This document shows positions 38,907 to 50,006 of a stretch of 50,158 nucleotides of DNA, piece by piece; position 1 is the first letter of the stretch; each line of letters opens with the position of its first letter. The stretch lies in contig JASVEC010000112.1 of the NCBI GenBank assembly GCA_030770535.1, positions 1 to 50,158 on the forward strand, in the 5' to 3' direction. The notes under the pieces are model-generated. The model ran no database searches. It was not told where the DNA came from and was given only the letters and a program-made list of their open reading frames with translations. The position numbers and the translations under genes were made by a program. Source of the stretch: Batkoa obscura (lineage: Eukaryota; Entomophthoromycota; Entomophthoromycetes; Entomophthorales; Batkoaceae).

Positions 38907-39840
38907 TGAAGTTGAAGTAAGTTGTGTTTTGGTATTTTTCTAAGCCTGAAATTCAATTAAAAATATTGCTATGCCAATTTGTTTTACTTATAATGAATAT
39001 ATATGTTCTATTTAAACTTTGCTTATGTTTTAGCTTTAACTTTATAACTATAAAGAATAATTGATAAACTGTGTTATATTAGTTGATCACTTCTGCTTTA
39101 AAATGTATACTTGATTTTGAAAAATGTAAAGAACTGTTTGAGTTGTAAGTAAAGAAGTTTCATCAGGTAGGTGTGTATTTAAAATGAACATCCAACATTA
39201 TAGTAAATTATTGTTTTTATGTACCTTGAGAGTCCGAAGCACCAACTGGTTTATTCCTCAAGATAAAAGGAAGTGTGTAAAATAAAGATACCAGTTAAAG
39301 AAAAAATTTAAACTCAGACTCAAACTGAGTGTTTATGTTTGGCTTCAGCATGCTTTGGTCTTAGAAGCTTTTACTTGATAACCTTTACTTCTGTCATATT
39401 TTATAAGCTAGTTGTAATAAAGGAAATTGATGGGAAAGCAAAGATGAGATTAATTTTGCTATTAATTAAAAGTTTAATATAGTAAAAGTACATTGTTCAT
39501 ATGCTAGCTTTTATATCAAATGTTAAAAAAGGCAGGAAGAAAGTATCGGAAGCATCGGCTAATTGTTTATATAAAGATTAAATGTGTGAAAATATAACTT
39601 TTAAATCTTTAAATTTAACTTGTAGTCATTACAATGCTATGCTATAATGTTTATATATATTGATAAATTACCCAATGCTGACAACTTCGTTTTTTATAAA
39701 ATAACCAAATTTAAATTTTCAAGCTACTTAAAAAGCGGAATACACAATAAAATATAAAACGTAAAACAAAGTAGCTAAAATTATTTATGTCATTTTTTAT
39801 TTTTTTATAATAGTAGTTTATTATTATGCTTAATAAAATA
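38907..39840. other. AT-rich intergenic stretch, nothing recognised
   Basis: Neither strand gives a coding signal, RNA gene or recognisable repeat. Confidence 0.4.
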
Positions 39841-39846
39841 TAAATA

Positions 39847-39955
39847 AGGGGGTATCTAAATTGGGTTCCATTTTTTTATCCATTTTTTGAAATTTTATGC
39901 TTCAAAAACTGCTTAAAATTTTGCAAAAACAAGCTCTTTAAAAACCAAAGGTACT
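39847..39955 (+). repeat. Short inverted-repeat-like segment upstream of repeat copy C
   Basis: GGGGGTATCTAAATTGG at one end and CCAAAGGTACTCC at the other form an imperfect inverted repeat. It is a diverged relative of 16283-16395, at the same distance from the 640-bp repeat. Confidence 0.5.
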
Positions 39956-40000
39956 CCTCAACACAGTTTTAAATTATTTTATTATAATTTGTATTGTAAG

Positions 40001-40440
40001 TTAGTAGAATTTTTATTAAATTTAGTAGAAATTCCCAGATTAGTAAGGCTTTTACTAATATAACCTACATATTGATATTAATTAAAATTGTACCATGTAA
40101 ATAAATATACATTTCTATAAAAACTTCATTGATAAATATTTATTATTGACTGCTTTATAGCCAACATTGTAGATTTCCTACTATATAAACAAATTATTTT
40201 AATATTAGAATTATATTATTGATATATTACTAAGTTAATAAATAGCTCAATATGAGAGAATGGTTGGTCTTGAAGCTATAATTAACTATCTTTATGTAAT
40301 ACAAGGGATATAGTAATAACTTTTACTTATTGTTATAACTATTTGCTCTTTAACAATTTGTTAAATTAGCTGATAATAACTTAAGCAATATTAATATTCA
40401 ATAATTTATTTTGATCATTTAATAAATTATTTGCTTATTA
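40001..40440 (+). repeat. 640-bp repeat family, diverged copy C
   Basis: Starts TTAGTAGAATTTTTATT and keeps both short inverted repeats (GAATTTTTATT/AGTAGAAATTC; ATTAGTAAG/TTTACTAAT), while the rest has drifted. It is older than copies A and B. It is followed by a TGTGAAAT element, as copy B is. Confidence 0.75.
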
Positions 40441-40596
40441 AATATTGGAACTTTTAAATTTCCTATTATTTTTATGATAAGCTGGGACTAATCTTTCGAT
40501 TTTTCTATTTTCTATAGACTCTATAACTTTAATTAGAATCATACCACTTTTCTTTGATCTATCAGATACTGGATAATAATATAGCTTACTACTGTT

Positions 40597-41163
40597 TGTG
40601 AAATATCCCTTTGTCAGCTCCATAATTGATTATAGCACAATAACCATTTAAGTTGTTGTGTTCTCAGGTTCGGAGACAATCAATCCCACGTTCTTATTTT
40701 GATTTTGTATGAGAATTTCTAGCTTCATCCCAAAGAATATTATTTTCTCATTTTGATATTTGTACTTGCCAGAGCATAACAAAGATTTTAAAGTATAGTA
40801 ATTCGAGGCTTTTTAACTGAATTATTCCTTGATATCTCATACACTTAATAAAGCCACTAAGTTTTCTCAATAGTGTTTTATGCAGGCTTTACATTACTAT
40901 TGTCTATTCTATTTGTCTTACATAGTCCATAGCCTACTATATGGGAGTGTTTTTTTTTACTTCATTATTTTTTCCATTTTTCAAGCACTATTTAAGCGGA
41001 AAATTTGTTAGTAAAATTCTTAAACACAAAAATACATCCCCATATGCTATTCTTCATAATTCAAGTCTATTTTAATCACACAAACTAAGATCTTTCGGCT
41101 TAAATTATAGTCAACTAGTCAATAGCTGTTTTTGACTCCAATCACTAAGTGCCAGATCCCATA
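40597..41163 (+). mobile_element. TGTGAAAT element, third copy, interrupted by a small element
   Basis: Starts TGTGAAATATCCC; its 3' end GCCAGATCCCATA is a decayed GATTTCACA. It matches the outer 17.2-kb copy along its length and holds the uninterrupted TCCATAGCCTAC that shows the nesting there. It is itself split by an element at 40943-41041. Confidence 0.8.
40943..41041 (+). mobile_element. GGGGATGT-family element, copy inside a TGTGAAAT element
   Basis: 99 bp, GGGAGTGT...ACATCCCC, duplication ATAT at 40939-40942 and 41042-41045. The empty site CTACTATATGTTATTC is present at about 17957-17972, proving insertion into an existing repeat. Confidence 0.92.
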
Positions 41164-41209
41164 CTTGTTGGTTTTAGCCCCTGTTTCTTTTGAAGCACTA
41201 ACTTTATAT

Positions 41210-41305
41210 GGTAATATATTTTTTGTTTAATAATTTATTAACAATCTTTCCACTCGAATAGCTCTTAAAAAATGGATAAAATGATGAAACTAAAAAAACA
41301 TTCTC
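41210..41305 (-). mobile_element. GGGGATGT-family element, reverse copy
   Basis: 96 bp, flanked by ATAT at 41206-41209 and 41306-41309. The reverse core CTTTCCACTCGAATAGCTCTT is present; the ends have drifted (GGTAATAT...CATTCTC). Confidence 0.8.
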
Positions 41306-41609
41306 ATATATTGCTTGATTAAGCCTATTATTTCTGATAGTAAACTTTAATATAAAAAAAATTGTTTTATTATAAAATCTTATAAAATCTGGTTTATTAT
41401 AAATAGTTATTAAAATTGACGTAAATAAATCACAATGTATATATAATGTACTTTTCCTTATTATATTGAACTTTTTATTAAAATAAAAATAAAATGTGAG
41501 CTTTTATAACCAAATTTTAAAATAAATTTTTCAAAAAATAAAGTTAGATAATTGTATATTTATATATTAAATATCTATTAAATATTAATAAAAATAATAT
41601 AAAACATAC

Positions 41610-41692
41610 GAAAGTGTTTTTTTTACTTCATTACTTTTTATATCTTTTAAGCGCTATTTGAGCAGAAATATTGCTAGTAAAATTCTTAAGAA
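41610..41692 (+). mobile_element. GGGGATGT-family element, copy with eroded right end
   Basis: 83 bp, flanked by ATAC at 41606-41609 and 41693-41696. The core AAGCGCTATTTGAGCAG is present; the right-end ACATCCCC is lost. Confidence 0.7.
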
Positions 41693-41699
41693 ATACCTA

Positions 41700-42470
41700 A
41701 TATTAATATTATATAAGAGACTATTTTTTTAAGAAATTGAACTTTAATGCAAGTTATTCTAATTGGTTGAAAAAATCAAATTAATAAAAAGTTATTTATA
41801 GTAACTAAGTTAAAAATTAAAAATTAAAAATTAATAATACGATACTTTTTTATAAATAGCGTTCTAAAGGATTTGATTTTATAAAAAGACAAGCTATAAG
41901 GTTTATATATATTTTTTTTAATAAACTCATCTTTAAATATTTCATGTTACACTTTTTTTCTGCTACTGTAAATCTATACGAAAAACAAGTGAATTTTTTA
42001 ATTTGATATTATTCTAGTTTAAATTTAACATATTAGTATTAAAATTTTATAAATTAAAAAACAGTAACAGGATCAGATTTACTTGTGTTTAGTTCAAATT
42101 AGAAAAGCTTTTTGAAGTGGATAATATTTAATTAATAATTGCAGTTTATTAATGTAATAATAAAATAATACTAAATAATATTATTCTATGTCAGATTTTA
42201 AAAATACTTTTATTTTGTTTAATAATTATTTGTTTATATATTATAAAGTATATAGGATTAAAGCAGTTTACTATCATATTGAAGTATATTTAATTTAGAT
42301 GGAAATTTAATTGTATTTGAATATTTTTAATTTAAGGGTAACTGATTTTTAAATTAGGACTTTTAACTATAATAATTATTAAGATTGGCTAGTACTATTT
42401 CTATTTAGGTTATTTTAGCCAACCATAATGAAAAGGACTTAATTCTAAAAAAGTTAATTTTACAGCCAAA
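41700..42470. other. AT-rich intergenic stretch, nothing recognised
   Basis: No gene signal. A short AAAATTAAAAATTAAAAATTAA tandem lies near 41811-41832. Confidence 0.4.
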
Positions 42471-42474
42471 AAAC

Positions 42475-43266
42475 TAGCCAATCGAATATGATTTCGAATT
42501 CCTGGATGTTTAACTTAGAATTATGTATCAACCTGTCTTTCACACCAAAACCAATATCCAAAAACATACTAATACGGAATCCAATATTTGTGTTAAAGGC
42601 TTAATTTCAGACGATTCTATTGCCACCTTCGCTTGATATAAATTTAGAAATTAAAGGAAGATTTAAATTTAGGGTTGAGTATCTTGGAAATCTGAAGCAA
42701 TTTCAAGTATAAGATTAATATATTATCTTGGTCTTTTTGTTTCAATGATAGTGGTTATGATGATATGAAATTATTTGAAAATGGCAATATTATTAGATTA
42801 AACTATTTCAACTCATAATATTTATCAGTTGACTATGTTTTTTTTAATTTATCGACATTAGAAAAATTATTTTAGTTGCCTATCATTCGATTTAGTACGT
42901 TCAGCTCATTCTTTCTCAAACTTTCAAGTTCATTTTAACCTTTGGCTTTTTAATATGAATGTTGAGATATTCGATAAATATAATTCAGATAAGAACAAAC
43001 TTCATCTTAGAAAATATAATCCAATAAAATGTAAAACGGCTAATCATCTTAAGACCAATGAACTTCATGTTACTCTCGAAGATTTCCTTTGTTTCCTTTC
43101 CTTTCTCAAGAATATTGAGATATTGATTATTAAGGATTCTAAAATTATCAATATTAAAGGAAGTCGTGATTATAAACTTACTACTATATTATTACTTATT
43201 ACAAATTATATTGATATGGACAATACTACTTGTGAAAAAATTAAAAGTATTCCAATGCCAAGGTGA
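42475..43266 (+). pseudogene. Decayed RNI-like (F-box/LRR) gene, copy 2
   Basis: Paralog of 37399-38906: LPPSLDINLEIKGRFKF here against NCPPNLEFKIKGRHDG there, and DYKLTTILLLITNYIDMD...KSIPMPR at the end against LTTSLLFIATYTEAND...ENIPMLG. A 103-residue open frame (42955-43266) covers the C-terminus; upstream parts are broken by stops (for example near 42605, 42634 and 42710) and the F-box end is not visible. Confidence 0.6.
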
Positions 43267-43751
43267 TTAAAATTATAAAACTTATCTTTCTCATTTTTAA
43301 TGCCTGTAACCAAACTAAAAATAATATTATATTAAATTAATTTTATTTAGTAATTCTGTTCTGCTATTATCAACTTTGTTTTAGAATTTGACTTTTTCAA
43401 TAGCATTAAATGCTTGAAGCTATCCGAGGTTTTTAACTATAAAAAGTTCCGTTAAATTAAACTAGACTAAGACTTGATTTAGAGTTTAGAATCTATCTTA
43501 AATAATGATACCCCATCCTTTCTTTTCTAAAAGGAATTTCCATATTTTCTTTCACAGCATCTTGATCATTGACATGCGTTTATTTTCCTATTATTCGAAA
43601 TAAAAACAAGGTTTGTCTTGAATTTAAAAGTAAATAGCAATCATCATATTATCTGGTCCTTCTTTTATTATATAAATGTAAAACTAGTAGAAGCTAATCT
43701 ATAAGTAAAAATCATTGAAATAAACTATCAAGATGCAACTTGATCAAAATT

Positions 43752-44602
43752 TTATTCCTCTTCAGGATCGCTCGAGTAATTGCATAATTCCATAAAAGGG
43801 GAATGGGTTTTCTTATTAGTATCATCCATTATAGCTTCCATTTTATTCTCTTTAGTCATATCGTTCTCCTTATCCTTATTTGTATCTACTTTTGTATTTG
43901 TATCATCAGTATTGTTATTATCTTTAGGTTCAATTTTGGTTTTAATTAATTTTGAAAATAATGGATTAGTTTTCTTTTTACTACTATTCGTATTGATATT
44001 TTGTTTATCTGCTGGATTTTTTTTAATGACAAAAGTAGCTGGCACTTCTTTTTTTATATCAAGTTTTGGTATTTTAGTGACATTATTATTAGCTACCAAT
44101 CTAAAAGAACTTAATTCAAAAATTTGATAAAACCAATCTTACTTACTCTTTGAACTTTAAAACTTCTTCTTTTTCTTTTGTTTCTAGTTCTAGCTTGATC
44201 CTCTTTTCTTTTTCTATTAACTCAATTAAATACTCAGATTCATCTTCATCCAATCGATGAATCCTATTTCCTATGGAAAAATTAATTTTATTTTATTCTA
44301 TGCTGTTCTTTTGTTTAGCTTACCAAGTTTATTAGCTTCTTCAATAGCTTCTTCTTTTTTAGCTCTCTGCTCTTTTAATCTTTCAAATAGAGTACGTGGA
44401 TCATAATTCGATTCTTTAGTATCTAAATGTAATCTGATTAATAAAATTAATTTAAATGAACTATTTTTTTAGAAAATAGTTAAAAATATTGAATAAATAA
44501 ATAAAGTTAGTTACTTGAAATGCCGCTTTCTTCTCTTCTTTTTTTGATCTCTTCTAATGTATTCTCTGATACAAAACTCCTTGATTGATTTTTATTCTCC
44601 AT
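43752..44602 (-). CDS. FAM192A/PIP30 (NIP30, Fyv6-related) nuclear protein
   Basis: Four exons: 44515-44602, 44324-44422, 44147-44270, 43752-44100; 660 nt, 219 residues. The family core is unmistakable: SFVSENTLEEIKKRRE (human RFVSEAELDERRKRRQ), NYDPRTLFERLKEQRAKKEE (human VYDPRSLYERLQEQKDRKQQ), HRLDEDESEYLIELI (human RGLDEDETNFLDEV), and an acidic end NYSSDPEEE like the phospho-serine tail that binds the proteasome activator PA28-gamma in animals. In yeast Fyv6 acts in splicing. The middle is Lys-rich and disordered. It lies 162 bases downstream of receptor 2 on the same strand. Confidence 0.93.
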
Positions 44603-44764
44603 TGAATCTTATTATTATTTTTACAAATTAAAGAAATTGAGATACAAAAAATTCAAGTAGATTATTTATCCTTTTGCAGCTTTTTTGCTTTTATTATAAG
44701 AAAAGATCAAAATCAGAAATTCTAAATATAGTAAATTATACGAAAATAATATTTATTATTGCTA

Positions 44765-45889
44765 TTACATTTGTTTAATTCTAATAGCGGTAGTTTCCTC
44801 AACTTCAGATAAAGTAAAACGTGTGTCATTACTATCAATAACGGTAAAAGAAGAAGTAGTGGTAATAGAAGTTAAAGGAGCGGTAGAGGAGCGCTTAAGG
44901 TCGGAGCCTAATTTTAAACTAGATAGCCACCGAGCTCCATTTATAGCTGGCTTATTATCACTGCTATTACCAGTAACTTGAAATATGCTACCATTTGACT
45001 TTCTTAATTCATATTCATATAAGATATGTGGAATAGCAGGATCAAACATAAAACAAATAAAGTTTAACCAACCAGCTGAAGAACTTAATACATCAGCAAA
45101 ACAATCTGAGGCTACAGTTCCTACGTAATTCTCATCGATATATAACTCAGAAATAACAACAAATGGAAACTGAGTTATTAATGGGATAATGGCGTAACTC
45201 ATTAATCTTCTAGCTAATAAATTCATATGATTATTTAGGTTGACACTATTACTTTGTACATTACTATTATTGTAAACTATCTTTTTGGCTCTTAAAGTTA
45301 AGTATGTTTTTATAAAAATATAAGCACAATAGCAGCAACAAAGAGTAACCGGGATAACAAATACCGAGTGAAAGTAAATAAATCCCCATGGTGCTATTTT
45401 ATAAGCTTTTAAACCATAGCAGTTGTTAGTTAGGTATGAATATATAATTGAAGGCACGTAAAATACAAGGCAAATAGCAAGTGTACCCAAAGCGTAAATC
45501 CAATGATTTGCAATCCTTAATACTTTCTTTTTCAAAAACACGGTTTGTAAATTATAAGCCAGACATGTGGTTAAAAAGACAAACCATACATTAACGATAT
45601 GCTGAGTATGAGTCGCAAGAATACAAAAGTCCATGTTTTCTTCAAGTACTTCTCTTATATCCTCTGGAGCATCTCTATCAATAAGCTTTTGCGTTTGTGC
45701 TAAGACTAAGGTACTATATATGATATCTGAAATAGCTATCCAAATATATATCTTATAACTTAGTCTATCCGCAGCTTTGAATTTTAGTAGGCGTGTTACT
45801 AATATAAAAAGAAGTAATGCAATTGCCCCAATAATCGAGATAATATTATTATATTTTGTTACTACTCTTGCAATTTGAAAAGGAAGCAT
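44765..45889 (-). CDS. Seven-transmembrane receptor, paralog 2
   Basis: Single exon, 374 residues, paralogous over its full length to the receptor at 34801. Conserved stretches include LLKFKAADRLSYKIYIWIAI, FLTTCLAYNLQTVFLKKK, NNSNVQSNSVNLNNHMNLL, RRLMSYAIIPLITQFPF and SSAGWLNFICFMFDPAIPHI, ending in IRIKQM. TM3 and loop cysteines (MDFCILATH, NNCYGLK) are kept. Divergence concentrates in the extracellular loop between TM6 and TM7 and in the Ser/Thr-rich tail, consistent with ligand-binding change. The reading frame is intact, so both copies appear functional. Confidence 0.85.
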   Translation of the reverse strand: MLPFQIARVVTKYNNIISIIGAIALLLFILVTRLLKFKAADRLSYKIYIWIAISDIIYSTLVLAQTQKLIDRDAPEDIREVLEENMDFCILATHTQHIVNVWFVFLTTCLAYNLQTVFLKKKVLRIANHWIYALGTLAICLVFYVPSIIYSYLTNNCYGLKAYKIAPWGFIYFHSVFVIPVTLCCCYCAYIFIKTYLTLRAKKIVYNNSNVQSNSVNLNNHMNLLARRLMSYAIIPLITQFPFVVISELYIDENYVGTVASDCFADVLSSSAGWLNFICFMFDPAIPHILYEYELRKSNGSIFQVTGNSSDNKPAINGARWLSSLKLGSDLKRSSTAPLTSITTTSSFTVIDSNDTRFTLSEVEETTAIRIKQM

Positions 45890-46530
45890 TATTATATTTA
45901 TTAATTTTTTATACTTTTTTGACTCATTTGCTTTTTACTTATATATGTTTTTGTTAATAATTAACACCTCTTTAATTTTCATTCCCATTTTGAAGGGATT
46001 AATAGATAGGGTAAAAACATTAAGATACGATACATATAAAAGTGATCCTAAAAGAACTAAATAAAATATACTATTTCCATGTATAAAAAATAGTACTATG
46101 GTTCTATCCATTTGTTATCCTTTGACTTTAGGAGTATCACATTGCACTAACATAATAACATTGCTAGTATTATTATGCATCATTAAAGTGATCCTAATAC
46201 ATCATCCAATCCATCCTACTTTTTATTTTAATTTTAAAATAAACTCAGCTACATCTTACTATATTAAGCTTTATATTGTTTCCTTTTTGGATGGAAGTAT
46301 ATGCCAATCGATTTTCTTACATCTCATTCCACTATAGCCAACTTATTGTTTAAAGGCCGCTACCTTTTTCTACACAGTATAGTTATAATATAAGTTCCTA
46401 TTCTAAAATTATACTCCACACCAATTTGCTTTTTATCACCAATAACTATCAATATAAAAACGGAAGAACGAAAATTTTCACTTAAAATTTGCTAACATTG
46501 TTTCCAAATAAATGCGCTTTTTCAAAAAAA
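44765..46530. repeat. Segmental duplication unit 2 (receptor plus upstream flank)
   Basis: Counterpart of 34801-36560. Alignable non-coding DNA runs about 630 bases upstream of the start codon, which is unusual in this fast-drifting AT-rich genome and may mark a shared promoter or a fairly young duplication. Confidence 0.85.
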
Positions 46531-47236
46531 AGGATTTTAAAAAATGATGTAGAAATAGGAGATAATCAAATAACCCTTGTTTTATATGCTCTAAAGCTTC
46601 CCCTTTTAATATACCATACTATTTAATAATAGTTTTGAGAGTTTAAGGAATACTAAAATTACAAATGTATAGCATAAAGCCGAAAAATTGAGCTTAGCTC
46701 CATCCCATGATAAGAATATCAATTAAATACCATATCAATTGTCTTCGAATATCAACAATACCATTAATATATTCAAAGACTAGTATCTTTATTCTATCCT
46801 ATTCTTACCATATAAAACTATTATTGGATAGATCTTAGATCTTATAAGCAATTAAATTAGTTAAATAGAATTTAATATTTTAGTCTCAAAGTAACTAATT
46901 AAAATAATCTTTCTAAAATAGCAACTCAAACAAAGCTGTTCAACCCTTTAAATACCAAATTTCTTTTTAAAAAATGTCTAGAGTGAAATTTATTTTATAA
47001 AAATAACCAATTGGACAAAAATTAGATAATTGTACTAACCCTGACAATTATTTTCTCCCAAATTATACTTTGACTTGAAATTCAAATAGTAAACAAATCT
47101 ATATGGTCTACAAAGGGTTAAGGCGAGTTTAAATTAAATTAGCCAATCAATAAAAACTACGAGTAGTATTGATAATTTTAAATATTTAATATAAATTTTA
47201 TCTTTTTAAATATTATAATTATTAGTAATTGAAAAA
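46531..47236. other. Intergenic DNA between receptor 2 and WBP1
   Basis: No gene recognised. It carries the promoter side of the WBP1 gene. Confidence 0.4.
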
Positions 47237-48866
47237 ATGAAACTGTTGAATTTTTCAGCTATTTCTATACTAATTAGTGGGATAGCAAGTTCATTATCTT
47301 ACAGTGGGAATAAAGTTTTATTTATAGGCGATAATGACTTCGTTATGGAAGACTATTCTCAATTTATTAGTAGTTTGAAAGGTAAAATTAATATTGGTAA
47401 TTATTTAATATTAATCCATTTATATACTTTTAAACAATAGATCGTGATTATGATATAACCTTCGTTAAAGCACAAGAAGAGGATGTGAAATTGATGAACT
47501 TTGAGACTAAAAATTATGATCATTTGATTTTGTTCTCCCCAAAAGTCACTGGTAAATTGATTTATCTGCTTTTAATATTTTATGTGTTTATAAAAAAAAA
47601 AAAAATAGCTTATGGAGGTGGACTAAGTGAAAAAGAGATCATTGAATTTGTAGATCAAGGAGGAAATTTGTTATTGGCAGCCAATAACGATTTATCTAAG
47701 CTATATCAAAATGTAGCGTATCAATTTGGAGTTCAGTTTGATGTTAAAGGTAGTAAAGTATTAGACCCATTTAACTATAATGTTGTCAACAATGATGATG
47801 AGGATCATGAATATATACTAAGTGAAGATATAAATTATTCTAATTATTTTTCAGAAGAATATAAGATTCAAGCACCAATTTTGTTTAAGGGAGTTGGCCA
47901 TAGTATTAATAATAGTAACAATAATAAAGTTCGATCCATTTTAAAATCTACTGTGTCTTCTTTTTCATTAAAGCCAAGTAGTTCGGACACTACCTCTCTG
48001 TTTGGCCATGAGATTAGCCTAATCTCTGCTCTTCAAACTAGCAATAATGCTAGAGTTACTATATTTGGTTCTACTGAAATGTTTTCAGATAAGTAAATAA
48101 TAATTACATTTAAATTAATACCAAATTAAATTTTAAATAGGTTTGTCAATGACAAAATAATTAAGAAACTCAATAATGGCGAAAAATCAGCGTAATGATA
48201 ATACTATTCATAATAATTCAGTTATTAATTATTCAATTTAGTGCAATTGATTCGGACAATCTTAATTTTATTAAACAAATTACTAAATGGAATTTTCAAG
48301 AGTTTGGTGTTATAAAATGTATGGGTATTAATCATCATAGAATTAATGAAGTTGAAGCTCCAAGTAATTATCGTATTAATGATGAAATTGTAAGTAATAT
48401 TTATAATTTAAAGTATAAATTTATCTCTTTTTATAAATAGAAATATAGCATAAAATTAGCAGAGTATAGCAATAATACATGGTTACCATTCCAAAAGAAA
48501 GATATACAATTGGAGATCATAATGTTGGACCCATATATACGTACTTATTTAGCTTTTGAGAAAGTAGAGACGGATAAAGATGGTAACTCGTATTCAATTT
48601 ATAGTACACAAGTTAAATTACCGGATGTTTATGGTGTATTTACATTTAAAGTGGATTATCAAAGAGAAGGTTTTTCTTATATTTTTGAAAAAAATGTAGT
48701 TCCTGTTCATCCTTTCCGTCATAATGAGTACCCTCGTTTCCTTACTCCTGCTTTCCCTTACTATCTTTCTACTGCTTCTATGGGTATATCTTTTGTCCTT
48801 TTCTCAATCATTTGGTTATTTTATAAGGAAGACCTCACTCCTTCAAAAAGAAAAATCAATAATTAA
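47237..48866 (+). CDS. WBP1: Oligosaccharyltransferase subunit WBP1/OST48
   Basis: Essential 48-kDa subunit of the ER oligosaccharyltransferase that N-glycosylates proteins. Six exons: 47237-47381, 47441-47551, 47609-48092, 48141-48191, 48242-48389, 48441-48866; 1365 nt, 454 residues (human OST48 456). A signal peptide (MKLLNFSAISILISGIASSL) is followed by KVLFIGDNDFVMEDYSQF, NYDHLILFSPK, LSEKEIIEFVDQGGNLLLAA, a central RVTIFGSTEMFSD, KWNFQEFGVIKC, LPDVYGVFTFKVDYQREGFSY, the family motif VPVHPFRHNEYPRFL, and one C-terminal membrane span (STASMGISFVLFSIIWLFY) with a short basic KRKINN tail. All introns are canonical; intron 2 has a 14-A run before its AG. Confidence 0.96.
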
Positions 48867-48978
48867 AATAGCAAAATTTAATTTGCTTGCTCATGAATTA
48901 TATTTAACTAAATAATATCATTACTACAATTAATTTTCTGTATCATTTTTATAAGAATCTTATTAAGTAGTAATATAT

Positions 48979-49075
48979 GAGGATGTATTTTTTTATTTAA
49001 GAATTTTACTAACAATTTTTCTACTAAAATGGCGCTTAAAAGATGTAAAAGTAATGAAGTCAAAAAAACGCTCTT
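48979..49075 (-). mobile_element. GGGGATGT-family element, reverse copy
   Basis: 97 bp from GAGGATGT to ACGCTCTT, flanked by ATAT at 48975-48978 and 49076-49079. The reverse core AAAATGGCGCTTAAAAGATG is present. Confidence 0.85.
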
Positions 49076-49079
49076 ATAT

Positions 49080-49675
49080 AGTACCTATAAAATTTTATAT
49101 TTTGAAATAAAAGCTTAAACCATGAGTTAAAAACAATAGTCATCGATTCAATTATGAATAGAATATGTTAGGTAAGTAAAATATATTGCTATCTATAAAC
49201 CCCTATTGACTATGGACTTATTATTGAACATAAAGCCTTTTCATGAAGTAATTTTTTGTCTTTGTCGAATTAATAAAAACACAGGTTTTAAGATTTTTTA
49301 AAGAATAGTAATGGCTAATTTTAATCTAATTGTAATATTAATAGTTTATTTTTAAGTGAAATATTATAAGATGCTAAAATCCGATAAGGTACTAAATTTT
49401 ATAAACTGCATAAATGATTCTATCAATTGCTGTATAAATTTTAATTCAAATGCCATAACCTTTAAAAAATATTAAGTCTTTTAAAAAACAACTACAAGTT
49501 ATAAGTTGATCAAAAGAGATTAAAATATGGTATTATGTTAAATTTGTATATACAAACTTATTAAACATTTAGTATTATAGTGAGAGACACAGTCGTCTTA
49601 ACGTTTAAAGAAATATAGAAACGAAAACCAGGTAGAGAATCATATAAAAAAAAACATTTTAACCATTCAAACAAA
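49080..49675. other. AT-rich intergenic stretch, nothing recognised
   Basis: No coding signal, RNA gene or repeat copy seen between two small elements. Confidence 0.4.
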
Positions 49676-49679
49676 ATAA

Positions 49680-49778
49680 AGGGATGTATTTTTGTATTTA
49701 AGAATTCTACTATCAATTTTGCTGCTTAAACAGCGCTTAAAAGATGGGAAAGGTGATGAAGCCAAAAAAGACATCTCC
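49680..49778 (-). mobile_element. GGGGATGT-family element, reverse copy
   Basis: 99 bp, AGGGATGT...ACATCTCC, flanked by ATAA at 49676-49679 and 49779-49782. The reverse core AACAGCGCTTAAAAGATGGG is present. Confidence 0.88.
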
Positions 49779-49990
49779 ATAAAATTGCGATTGTTATTAA
49801 AGCCTTCGTAGAAGCTAAACCGGTTGTCATGGGAGTAGTGCTAGTATTTTATAAATCAGATTTTTGGTAAAGAATGATTTTTTATTTTATAGAAATTGTT
49901 GGTAAAATTTTAAACTTAAATTCAAATGTCCAGTTACTTTTTATATTTATATATCTATTAAATTTCTACTAAAGTCAAATTAAGATAGGA

Positions 49991-50006
49991 TTAGGGTTAG
50001 GGTTAG
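49991..50006 (+). repeat. Short interstitial telomere-type repeat
   Basis: TTAGGGTTAGGGTTAG: two and a half TTAGGG units inside the window, the usual fungal telomere unit. Too short to be a telomere; unique-looking DNA continues on both sides. Confidence 0.7.

Noticed and set aside
40943-41041. Tc1/mariner-type TA target duplication for the small elements
   Set aside because: The 5642 and 49680 copies, and the empty site for 4631 (ATTT, no TA at the junction), fit a 4-bp duplication but not a TA.
43780-44127. 115-residue plus-strand hydrophobic open frame
   Set aside because: Antisense of the Lys/Asp-rich FAM192A C-terminal exon.
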